Assembly (NCBI GenBank): GCA_003645745.1
Contig: QNCH01000028.1
Coordinates: 1 to 12,096, forward strand
Direction: 5' to 3'
Length of the DNA: 12,096 nt
Source of the DNA: Candidatus Omnitrophota bacterium
GTDB taxonomy: Bacteria; Omnitrophota; Gorgyraeia; B26-G9
Positions 5,375 through 11,586 of the stretch are shown here, piece after piece. The notes beneath the pieces are model-generated. The model was given only the letters and a program-made list of their open reading frames with translations, was not told where the DNA came from and did not search any database. Position numbers and translations under genes: made by a program. Position 1 is the first letter of the stretch. Every line of letters begins with the position of its first letter.

Positions 5375-7483
5375 ATGCGCAGAACTATTTTTTTGTTATG
5401 CTTTGTTTGTTTTATGGCTTGTAATTGTGCGCAGGTATTTGCTCAAGAGAGTTTAGGGCAGCGTTCTGAATTTAACATTGCTGTTTTTAGACAACCTGAT
5501 TTTCCAGTATGCGGAGTGCCTGAAGAAATTAACGCTGCATGGATTTATAATAGCTTGCGCGAAAAATTTTTAGTAACTTATATTGATTTTGAGAATCTTT
5601 GTAATCCAGATTATTTAATTCCTGATAAAATTGATTTGTTAATTTTACCTTATGGCGAAAATTTTCCTTTTAAAGCTTTTTACGCGATTAGAAAATATTT
5701 AGAGCAGGGCGGAGGATTTTTGAATCTCGCTGGCAGGCCGTTCTGGAAGCCTTTAGAAAAGGTAAATGGAGTTTGGCAGGAAAAAAAAGGAATGGATTCT
5801 TATACTGAATTTTTAGCGCCATTAGGCATAAAATATTATCAGGTTTCAGAAAATAGATTTGGTTTAACAGTTACAACAAGTTTGAAAGATACACCGGTTA
5901 TTCCTTCAAAGGGCAATATTTTCCCTTATCGGATACAAACCCGGGATTTTTTCTTTTCAGAGAATGTGACTGATCAGAACGCGCGGGATAAAGTAGTTTT
6001 TGTGAAATCATGGAAAAATTCTTATGATGGCATAGACAATATATTATTACAGCGATGGGCTTTAATTCCTAACAAGGGCAAAGAGAACCCTTTAATGTTG
6101 CCGGAAAAACAGAGAGAACAATTTTTAATTCAGATTGTAGAGCAGTTATCTTATCCAGTTGTTTTATATGATCTGGAAACTAATTTTTCTGCTTATCATC
6201 CAGGAGAGAAAGTTTCTTATGCTGTGAAAGCGTTTAATTGTGCGAAGCATAAGCGCGCGGTTAATCTTGAAATTGTTATTTTTAATCAGAATCAAAAAAT
6301 TGTTTATCGTAAAATGGAAAATTTGAGTATTGCCAGCGGTGTAAGGGTATCATTAGATGGAGAGTGGAAGTGTAAAAAATTTAAAGATAGTTTTTATACA
6401 ATTAGTGTTAGGGCAAAAAGCGGTGTTAAAATTTTAGATAAAGTTGAGAACGGGTTTGTAGTTATAGATCAGCATATTTTAAAAAACGGCCCTTTATTAC
6501 AAATAAAAAATAATGATTTTTATCTGAATAATAAAAAACAATTTCTCTGCGGCGTAAATTATTATGAAAGTAAAATCGGAGAATTACTCTGGGTTAAACC
6601 AAATATATTAAAGATAAAACAGGATTTTGAGCAAATGCGTTCTTTGGGCATAAATTTTGTTCGTATTCATTACCACCATTCAAAGTGGTTTAGAGATTAT
6701 TTTACCAGTGTTTTAAAAAATCCTGTTCCTGTCCAATTGCAGAAAGCAGATAAAACGTCTTTGCCCTCTGAGCGGTCTTTAAGAATATTAGACGCAGTGA
6801 TTCAGTTATCTCAAGAAAATGGAATTATTTTTTGTGCTGATTTGTTTACTTTAGTGCCGCAGGAAATGGGTAATCCTATTGGCTGGCTTGGTTTGCGCCA
6901 GAGGATTACGGATAAAGGGAAAATCGCGGAGCAAAAAAAGTTTATTAAAATTATTGCCAGCCGTTATCAAAATGTGCCTGGGATTACCTGGGATTTGTGG
7001 AATGAGCCGCGTTTAAACAAAAAAGATTTGAATTTATTGCGCGCCTGGATTAAAGAATTAAAAGCTGTATTTAGAAAAAATGGGGATAATCATTTGCTAA
7101 CTGTTGGTGGTGATCTGAGCTTTGAATGTATGGATTCTTTGGATTATGCCTCAATTCATACGTATAAGCCTTTGGAAATTTCTGATTTAAAAAAGACTCC
7201 TAAACCTTTTATTTTTCAGGAAGTGTGGAATGAAGCCGGCTGCAGCGCTTCTGAAAGCGAGCGGCAGGCTGAAAATATGCGTACGCAATTAGCTGATTTG
7301 CTGCATACAGAGGCTAAAGGTTTTATGCCCTGGCAATGGACCCGTCAGGCCAGGCTCTGGAATTGTATGTCAGAGGCTGAGCGTTGGGATGATGAACTCG
7401 GCTGTTGTGTATATGGGGATGGAGTTTTAAAGCCTGCGGGAGAGGCTTATGCTGATTTTATTCGATCTATGCGGAATTATTAG
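5375..7483 (+). CDS. Secreted glycoside hydrolase-like protein (TIM barrel, clan GH-A type)
   Basis: This exported protein of 702 residues probably hydrolyses a polysaccharide or glycoconjugate; the substrate is unknown. It starts with a signal peptide (hydrophobic residues ~4-18, possible cleavage after QVFA; FMACNC also allows a lipoprotein reading). Residues ~30-125 resemble a glutamine-amidotransferase-like fold (LLILPYGENF, YLEQGGGFLNLAGRPFW). About 265-365 looks like an immunoglobulin-like beta domain. From ~370 a TIM barrel begins (FLCGVNYYES, MRSLGINFVRIHYHHS). WDLWNEPR places the putative acid/base at Glu544, HTY at 595-597 fits the barrel, and FIFQEVWNE gives a nucleophile candidate at Glu616. 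The 72-residue gap between the glutamates is short for GH5, so the family call is tentative. AGAGGG at 5364-5369 is the RBS. Confidence 0.8.
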   Translation: MRRTIFLLCFVCFMACNCAQVFAQESLGQRSEFNIAVFRQPDFPVCGVPEEINAAWIYNSLREKFLVTYIDFENLCNPDYLIPDKIDLLILPYGENFPFKAFYAIRKYLEQGGGFLNLAGRPFWKPLEKVNGVWQEKKGMDSYTEFLAPLGIKYYQVSENRFGLTVTTSLKDTPVIPSKGNIFPYRIQTRDFFFSENVTDQNARDKVVFVKSWKNSYDGIDNILLQRWALIPNKGKENPLMLPEKQREQFLIQIVEQLSYPVVLYDLETNFSAYHPGEKVSYAVKAFNCAKHKRAVNLEIVIFNQNQKIVYRKMENLSIASGVRVSLDGEWKCKKFKDSFYTISVRAKSGVKILDKVENGFVVIDQHILKNGPLLQIKNNDFYLNNKKQFLCGVNYYESKIGELLWVKPNILKIKQDFEQMRSLGINFVRIHYHHSKWFRDYFTSVLKNPVPVQLQKADKTSLPSERSLRILDAVIQLSQENGIIFCADLFTLVPQEMGNPIGWLGLRQRITDKGKIAEQKKFIKIIASRYQNVPGITWDLWNEPRLNKKDLNLLRAWIKELKAVFRKNGDNHLLTVGGDLSFECMDSLDYASIHTYKPLEISDLKKTPKPFIFQEVWNEAGCSASESERQAENMRTQLADLLHTEAKGFMPWQWTRQARLWNCMSEAERWDDELGCCVYGDGVLKPAGEAYADFIRSMRNY

Positions 7484-7534
7484 CCTGAATATTTATTTTG
7501 TAATAGCTTCTATTATACTCTATTATACTTATTG

Positions 7535-7610
7535 ATTTACGTTTGAGCTTAGGCAGAGGAATTCGACGCTATTTGGCAGCGGGTTATGATTGCCTGCAGC
7601 GAATGGTTAT
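7535..7610 (-). other. attC-like recombination site (3' end of cassette)
   Basis: On the reverse strand the site reads ATAAC (7610-7606), a spacer, then GCT, an unpaired G and C/AGGCA (7600-7591), a variable central part, and TGCCT, A and AGC (7555-7547), ending in a degenerate core CGTAAA. GCT pairs with AGC (7547-7549), and AGGCA with TGCCT, leaving an extrahelical base (position 7597) at the same place as in the site at 8345-8409. That is the attC architecture of integron cassettes. The last bases after the core G may be flanking chromosome. The stop codon of the reverse-strand gene lies inside the site. The core is degenerate (GTA instead of GTT), which lowers confidence. Confidence 0.6.
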
Positions 7611-8346
7611 GAGCGTATAAGGTATAATCTTTTTTTATTGAATTAATCAAATCATTAATGCTCTGGCTACTCACAAAAAAATAACAACTCGCTAAATATT
7701 CCAAGTAAACAGGATCTATTTTATCTGGCGAATACTCAAAAGCACCCTTGTTTCCGCCAATTTTATGCGCCTGCAAAACATATTCAATCTTCGTATCTTT
7801 TTTTTGCAGATATCCACATTCTCTTATTTTATCTATCAACAAATCTTTATCTGATTTCTTTCCATCGAAATGAACACCTCCGCTTTTGTTTGCTATATAT
7901 TTTATAATATCTTGACGACCCACAAAATTTCCAGAAAAGAATAAAACCTGTTGTTTAAGAAAGCTATCTATCTTCAGAAAAATAGTTGCTTCGGGATTAA
8001 TGCTTGCATTAAACTGTTGATCATCTACCGTCGCATTCCCATCTTTTGCTATAGCCCATTTATAGGTAGCTCCAAAGGTAGCAACCCCACCACTTTGAAA
8101 AAAAATTATATTATTTTTTCCACGACACCTTTGAATAAAAGGTTTATTATCGGGAACTTCGAACAATAATTTAATCCTTCTATGACTTGAAGACTGCATT
8201 ATTTCGTGATTCACAAGCAGGCGACGCATAATAGTGCTTGATCGTCTTAAAAATTTTATATCAGGATTAGATATTATTTCCTGCAAATAATTAATATCTT
8301 CATAGTTAACAATATCTAATTCTTTATTTATCCATATTTTACTCAT
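7549..8346 (-). CDS. Hypothetical protein encoded by an integron-like gene cassette
   Basis: I do not recognise this protein. It is ~265 residues, apparently soluble, mixed alpha/beta, with no signal peptide or clear membrane helix. Visible segments include RRSSTIMRRLLVNHE, RIKLLFEVPDN, FFQSGGVATFGATYKWAIAKDG, VLFFSGNFVGRQDIIKYI and KIDPVYLEYLASCYFFVSSQSINDLI; none is a motif I can assign. I chose the ATG at 8346, which lies at the core of the upstream attC-like site as in many cassettes and has AGGTGA about 11 nt upstream; a GTG at 8361 would add five residues. It is the only reverse-strand gene, it lies between glycosidase and argC, and its last ~20 codons run through the downstream attC-like site. 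A promoter at 8418-8446 could drive it. Confidence 0.75.
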   Translation of the reverse strand: MSKIWINKELDIVNYEDINYLQEIISNPDIKFLRRSSTIMRRLLVNHEIMQSSSHRRIKLLFEVPDNKPFIQRCRGKNNIIFFQSGGVATFGATYKWAIAKDGNATVDDQQFNASINPEATIFLKIDSFLKQQVLFFSGNFVGRQDIIKYIANKSGGVHFDGKKSDKDLLIDKIRECGYLQKKDTKIEYVLQAHKIGGNKGAFEYSPDKIDPVYLEYLASCYFFVSSQSINDLINSIKKDYTLYAHNHSLQAIITRCQIASNSSA

Positions 8347-8409
8347 AACATTCAAGCTCACCTGCCAAAAATGCGCAGCGTTTTTGGTCAGGTGCAGCGC
8401 CCTTGTTAT
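8345..8409 (-). other. attC-like recombination site (5' side of cassette gene)
   Basis: On the reverse strand ATAAC (8409-8405) and GTTAT (8349-8345) form the outer R boxes. Inside, GCT pairs with AGC and CACCTG pairs with CAGGTG, with an unpaired G between them (position 8395) as the extrahelical base. A further CCAAAAA/TTTTTGG stem has one bulged A and a nine-base terminal loop. The GTTATG end with the gene's ATG in it is typical of a cassette junction. The element is 65 nt, within the usual attC range. The same layout and the same extrahelical position recur at 7535-7610. Confidence 0.75.
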
Positions 8410-8417
8410 CTGTTTTT

Positions 8418-8446
8418 ATTTTATACCAATCAATTACAGATGTAAA
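8418..8446 (-). promoter_or_regulatory. Putative sigma70 promoter for the cassette gene
   Basis: On the reverse strand a -35-like TTTACA (8446-8441) and a -10-like TAAAAT (8423-8418) are 17 nt apart. The start of transcription would fall at the outer edge of the upstream attC-like site, so the folded attC would be in the mRNA leader. Confidence 0.45.
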
Positions 8447-8844
8447 TATTTCAATAGTCCTGTAGAAAACGGGCATGCCCATTCCAATTCGATATTTTAA
8501 ATAATACGATAATTAATAATATTTTAATTAGTGTTTTATTAACGGTTCAGGCATACCTGGCCTGTCCAGCTGTGCGGGGAACCCTACAGGATAATTATAT
8601 TTGATTGGATAATTTTTGATTATTTTTCTCCTATAACAATTAATATATATAGTATGCATTAATAGCATACACAGTCCATTTCTTCGCATTATTTCATACT
8701 ATTGTTAATCTGTCAAAAATAGATACTTATTTATGTATGCATTTAGTAAATAATATCAAAAAAATACATTGTATCTATAATATTGATAATTTGACAAAAA
8801 GAGCAAAAAGAGATGGGAATAAATATTTTATGCTTTGCCTGCTC

Positions 8845-8872
8845 TCTGTTTTCTGTTTTCTGTTTTCTGTTT
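8845..8872 (+). repeat. Tandem repeat, four copies of TCTGTTT
   Basis: Four exact 7-nt units lie head to tail, starting at 8845, 8852, 8859 and 8866, directly upstream of the argC promoter. Such a repeat can slip and vary in copy number; it ends 14 nt before the -35 box. Confidence 0.8.
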
Positions 8873-8885
8873 GTATAAAGATTTG

Positions 8886-8914
8886 TTGACTGTGTTTTAT
8901 TAATACTTTATAAT
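8886..8914 (+). promoter_or_regulatory. sigma70-type promoter of argC
   Basis: TTGACT at 8886-8891 and a perfect TATAAT at 8909-8914 are separated by exactly 17 nt. Transcription would start around 8921, giving an ~80-nt leader that includes the hairpin at 8947-8968 before argC. Confidence 0.75.
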
Positions 8915-8942
8915 AAATTAAATGTTAGATTTTTAATTGTTC

Positions 8943-8968
8943 TGTAGGGGGCAGGCCTGTCTGCCCCT
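8943..8968 (+). repeat. TGTAGGGG palindrome in the argC leader
   Basis: GGGGCAG (8948-8954) pairs with CTGCCCC (8961-8967) around a GCCTGT loop, preceded by TGTAG. It would fold in the argC leader RNA. The sequence after it has no strong T-run, so attenuation is only possible, and the TGTAGGG start links it to the repeats at 3312-3344 and 8544-8590. Confidence 0.65.
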
Positions 8969-9001
8969 CTAATAATTTATTTAATTTCCAAGAGGTGGAT
9001 T

Positions 9002-10021
9002 ATGTTAAAAGCAGCGGTTATTGGAGCGACTGGTTACGCGGGTGAAGAATTATTAAAAATTTTGGTGCGCCATCCTGAAGTTGAAATTACACATTTAGTG
9101 GCAAAAATTGATCAGCCTTGCGCGATTAGTCTGATTTTTCCCTATTTTGCACATATTCTTGATTTAGAATGCGGTAATGAAATTAATGTGGAGGAAATTT
9201 GTAAACACAGTGATGTGGTGTTCTTAGCTTTGCCGCATCGCGTTTCTATGGAAATTGCGCCTGCTTTTTTGCGTGCTGGCAAAAAAGTAATTGATTTTAG
9301 CGCTGATTATCGTTTAAAGGATACAGATGAATATGAAAAATGGTATGGCATAGAGCATAAAAGTAAAGAGTTTGTGCAGGAAAGTGTATATGGGCTTTGT
9401 GAGTTAAATCGGGAAAAAATTCGTAATGCGCGTTTAATTGCTAATCCGGGATGCTTTCCCACTGGCGCTATCCTGGGATGCGCGCCATTTTTTAAAGCAA
9501 AAATTGTTTTGCCTGAGATTATTTTAGACGCGAAAACAGGTGTAAGCGGCGCAGGCAGAAAGGCTTCACTGCCATTGCTTTTTTCAGAGGTAAATGAAAG
9601 TTTTAAGGCGTATAAAATTTGCCAGCATCAACATAGCCCTGAAATAGTTCAGGAAATTGAAAATATTGCAGGAGAATCTGTGCCTTTGATTTTTGTGCCG
9701 CATCTTATTCCGGTAAACAGAGGTATTTTAAGCGCTATTTATTTGAGATTAAAAGAAAATATTTCTGTGTTTGAAGCAGTAGATATTTGCCGTAAATTTT
9801 ATCATTTGGAGCCTTTTATCCGAGTGCGTAACGCAGATGTATTTCCGGAAATAAAAGATGTTGCGTATTCTAATTTTTGCGATATAGGCATTAAAATTTC
9901 AGGCAAGCAATTGGTGATCATTGCTGTAATCGATAACCTGGTTAAAGGAGCTTCAGGCCAGGCAGTACAAAATTTAAACCTGATGTTTGGGTTGGAAGAA
10001 ACTTTGGGATTAATAAAATGA
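9002..10021 (+). CDS. argC: N-acetyl-gamma-glutamyl-phosphate reductase
   Basis: ArgC catalyses the third step of arginine synthesis, the NADPH-dependent reduction of N-acetylglutamyl phosphate to the semialdehyde, in the cytoplasm. The N-terminal Rossmann motif is VIGATGYAGEELLKIL (6-21). The catalytic cysteine is Cys151 in ANPGCFPTGA. FVPHLIPVNRGI in the C-terminal half supplies the conserved histidine, and VFLALPHRVS, IDFSADYRLKD and GVSGAGRKAS are further family motifs. Length 339 is normal. AGAGGTGG at 8991-8998 supports the start. The gene overlaps argJ by 4 nt (ATGA), implying translational coupling, and a strong promoter lies about 90-115 nt upstream. Confidence 0.97.
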   Translation: MLKAAVIGATGYAGEELLKILVRHPEVEITHLVAKIDQPCAISLIFPYFAHILDLECGNEINVEEICKHSDVVFLALPHRVSMEIAPAFLRAGKKVIDFSADYRLKDTDEYEKWYGIEHKSKEFVQESVYGLCELNREKIRNARLIANPGCFPTGAILGCAPFFKAKIVLPEIILDAKTGVSGAGRKASLPLLFSEVNESFKAYKICQHQHSPEIVQEIENIAGESVPLIFVPHLIPVNRGILSAIYLRLKENISVFEAVDICRKFYHLEPFIRVRNADVFPEIKDVAYSNFCDIGIKISGKQLVIIAVIDNLVKGASGQAVQNLNLMFGLEETLGLIK

Positions 10022-11223
10022 AAGACCTGGCACAGGGCACAATCAGCAGTCCGCTGGGATTTAAAACTAATGCTCTGCATTGCGGGTTAAAGGATTCGCG
10101 TAATTTAGATTTAGGTCTGATTTATTCTATAGTTAAGGCAAATGCTGCAGGAGTGTTTACTAAAAATAAAATTCAGGGTGCGCATATTGGCCTGGATAAA
10201 TTGCATTTAAGAGATTGTTTTGCTCAGGCAATAATTGTTAATAGCGGCAATGCTAATTGCTGTACAGGAAAAAAAGGGCAGCAGGATATTGGGGCGATTA
10301 CACTTGAATTGGCGCGGGAGCTTGATCTAAAAAAAAGTTTTGTATTGGCTGCTTCTACAGGTATAGTTGGTGAATTTTTACCATGCAAAAAAATTTTAGA
10401 TAAAATACCAGAACTTGCCCAGGGTATTGATTTTAGTTCTGCTCAACAGTTCGCGCAAAGTATACTCACTACAGACACTTGCGCTAAACAGAGCGCAGTG
10501 GAATTTAAAATTAAAGGCAAACGGATAGTTATTGGCGCTGCTGCAAAAGGCGCTGGTATGATTTGTCCGAATATGGCGACAATGCTTTGTTTTATTACCA
10601 CTGATGCTTACATTGAGCCTGCGGCGTTAAAAAAAGCTTTAAGCCTGGCAGTTGAAAAATCTTTTAATTGCATTAGTGTTGACGGTCAGATGAGTCCTAA
10701 TGATTCTGTGTTTATTCTATCTAATGGTTTAGCAGACAACGAATTAATTTGTCAGCAGGATAGTGAATTTGAAATTTTTACTAAAGCATTAACCTATATT
10801 TGCCTGAAATTAGCAAAAATGATTATACTTGACGCAGAAGGCGCGACAAAAATTATTCAGGTTAAAGTTAAAGGGGCTAAAACTAAAAAACAAGCGAGAT
10901 CAGTTAATTCAAAGATTATTAATTCTCCTCTTGTTAAAACTATGGCAGCAGGGGAAAATTCTAATTGGGGCAGGATTGTTGTTTGTGTAGGAACAGCAGA
11001 CGCTTTTTTTAAGCCTGAGAATATAGAAATTTTTTTACAAGGTAAGTGTGTGTATAAAAATCTATGTCCTGCTTTAAAGGTAGAGGCGAAACATTGGTTT
11101 AAATTATTGCGGCAAAAGGAATGGCAGATAGAGGTTAATCTTAATGCGGGAAATTATGAACATACAACCTGGACAAGTGATTTAACTCCTGAATATGTAA
11201 AAATTAATATGGGATATAGTTGA
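10018..11223 (+). CDS. argJ: Glutamate N-acetyltransferase / amino-acid acetyltransferase
   Basis: ArgJ transfers the acetyl group from N-acetylornithine to glutamate, recycling it; bifunctional forms also use acetyl-CoA, and the sequence alone does not tell which applies. The autoprocessing site is intact: KGAGMICPNMATMLCF with cleavage expected between Ala187 and the nucleophile Thr188, producing alpha and beta chains. Other motifs are VFTKNKIQGAHI, NSGNANCCTGKKG (75-87), STGIVGEFLP (113-122, oxyanion region) and SVDGQMSPNDSV. DAEGATK and the NSNWGRI segment are typical of the beta chain, and it ends with YVKINMGYS. The 401-residue length is normal. The start overlaps the argC stop, so the two form one operon. 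It ends in TGA, after which a 340-nt spacer precedes argB. Confidence 0.96.
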   Translation: MKDLAQGTISSPLGFKTNALHCGLKDSRNLDLGLIYSIVKANAAGVFTKNKIQGAHIGLDKLHLRDCFAQAIIVNSGNANCCTGKKGQQDIGAITLELARELDLKKSFVLAASTGIVGEFLPCKKILDKIPELAQGIDFSSAQQFAQSILTTDTCAKQSAVEFKIKGKRIVIGAAAKGAGMICPNMATMLCFITTDAYIEPAALKKALSLAVEKSFNCISVDGQMSPNDSVFILSNGLADNELICQQDSEFEIFTKALTYICLKLAKMIILDAEGATKIIQVKVKGAKTKKQARSVNSKIINSPLVKTMAAGENSNWGRIVVCVGTADAFFKPENIEIFLQGKCVYKNLCPALKVEAKHWFKLLRQKEWQIEVNLNAGNYEHTTWTSDLTPEYVKINMGYS

Positions 11224-11330
11224 TTTAAAATAGGATAAATTTTTTTTAAAGTTGTTTAATTTAAAATGGTTACAAAAAGGAATTGCATTAGGTTGTAACT
11301 CTGTAACCTTGTGAGCGTGGTGAAACCTTC

Positions 11331-11420
11331 GGTGAATACTACAAAATAAGCGTGGAGCGCTTTATAGCGTATAGAATATAGAGTTGATATTGAGTGTTTT
11401 GGTGAGTATTGCGAAATAAG
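11331..11420 (+). repeat. Pair of imperfect 20-nt direct repeats
   Basis: GGTGAATACTACAAAATAAG (11331-11350) and the copy at 11401-11420 differ at four positions, all transitions, and start 70 nt apart. No coding frame or hairpin explains them. Confidence 0.55.
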
Positions 11421-11424
11421 GGGA

Positions 11425-11538
11425 AAATTTGAAATTTATAATTTAAAGTTTGAATTGAATTTAAAATGATTTAATTTTCAATTAAAATTAAGAAATTTAA
11501 TCATTCATTTCAAATTGTAAATTATAAATTTCAAATTT
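11425..11538. repeat. Long AT-rich palindrome, candidate MITE-like element
   Basis: The left arm (11425-11454, starting AAATTTGAAATTTATAATTT) and the right arm (11509-11538) are complementary over 30 positions with two mismatches, and the inside continues to pair (AATGATT at 11465-11471 with AATCATT near 11499-11505). The whole 114-nt unit can fold into one long hairpin and has no reading frame, as expected of a small non-autonomous element. It is bounded on the right by the TTACGTTTGAGTATA repeat. Confidence 0.65.
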
Positions 11539-11560
11539 ATTACGTTTGAGTATATACTCA
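11539..11560. repeat. TTTGAGTATA family copy
   Basis: ATTACGTTTGAGTATA (11539-11554) matches the right half of the dispersed palindromes, and TGAGTATATACTCA (11547-11560) makes a second, shorter perfect palindrome. It ends about 26 nt before the likely argB start. Confidence 0.75.
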
Positions 11561-11586
11561 GTGTGATGAAGAAGGAATTATATAAG

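Larger units (their letters stand above)
8411..8885. other. Gene-free region between cassette and argC promoter
   Basis: I see no gene here. The region is AT-rich and contains the cassette promoter, a structured segment at 8544-8590 (GGTTC/GAACC and CTGG/CCAG pairs, outer CCTGT/ACAGG), an inverted GTATGC/GCATAC pair at 8652-8657 and 8665-8670 with GTATGCATT repeated at 8735-8743, a distant inverted pair (TGTCAAA with ATAGATAC at 8711-8726, GTATCTAT at 8771-8778 and TTTGACA at 8790-8796), and a 7-nt tandem repeat. I could not recognise arginine-repressor boxes with confidence. Confidence 0.5.
11224..11562. other. Repeat-filled spacer between argJ and argB
   Basis: No gene is visible in this ~340-nt gap. 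It has an imperfect 20-nt direct repeat (11331-11350 and 11401-11420, differing by four transitions), a ~114-nt long inverted repeat (11425-11538), and immediately after that a TTACGTTTGAGTATA copy. It breaks what is normally a tight arginine gene cluster, which suggests that repeats were inserted between argJ and argB. Confidence 0.6.

Noticed and set aside
7951..8169. 72-codon + strand frame inside the cassette gene
   Set aside because: It is antisense to the longer cassette gene, has no RBS and no recognisable features.
8641..8800. Arginine-repressor (ARG box) sites upstream of argC
   Set aside because: Inverted AT-rich pairs such as GTATGC/GCATAC and TGTCAAA/TTTGACA are present, but they do not match the ARG-box pattern well enough to claim.
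9802..10080. 92-codon reverse-strand frame across the argC/argJ junction
   Set aside because: Both argC and argJ are firmly identified on the other strand; this is a shadow frame.
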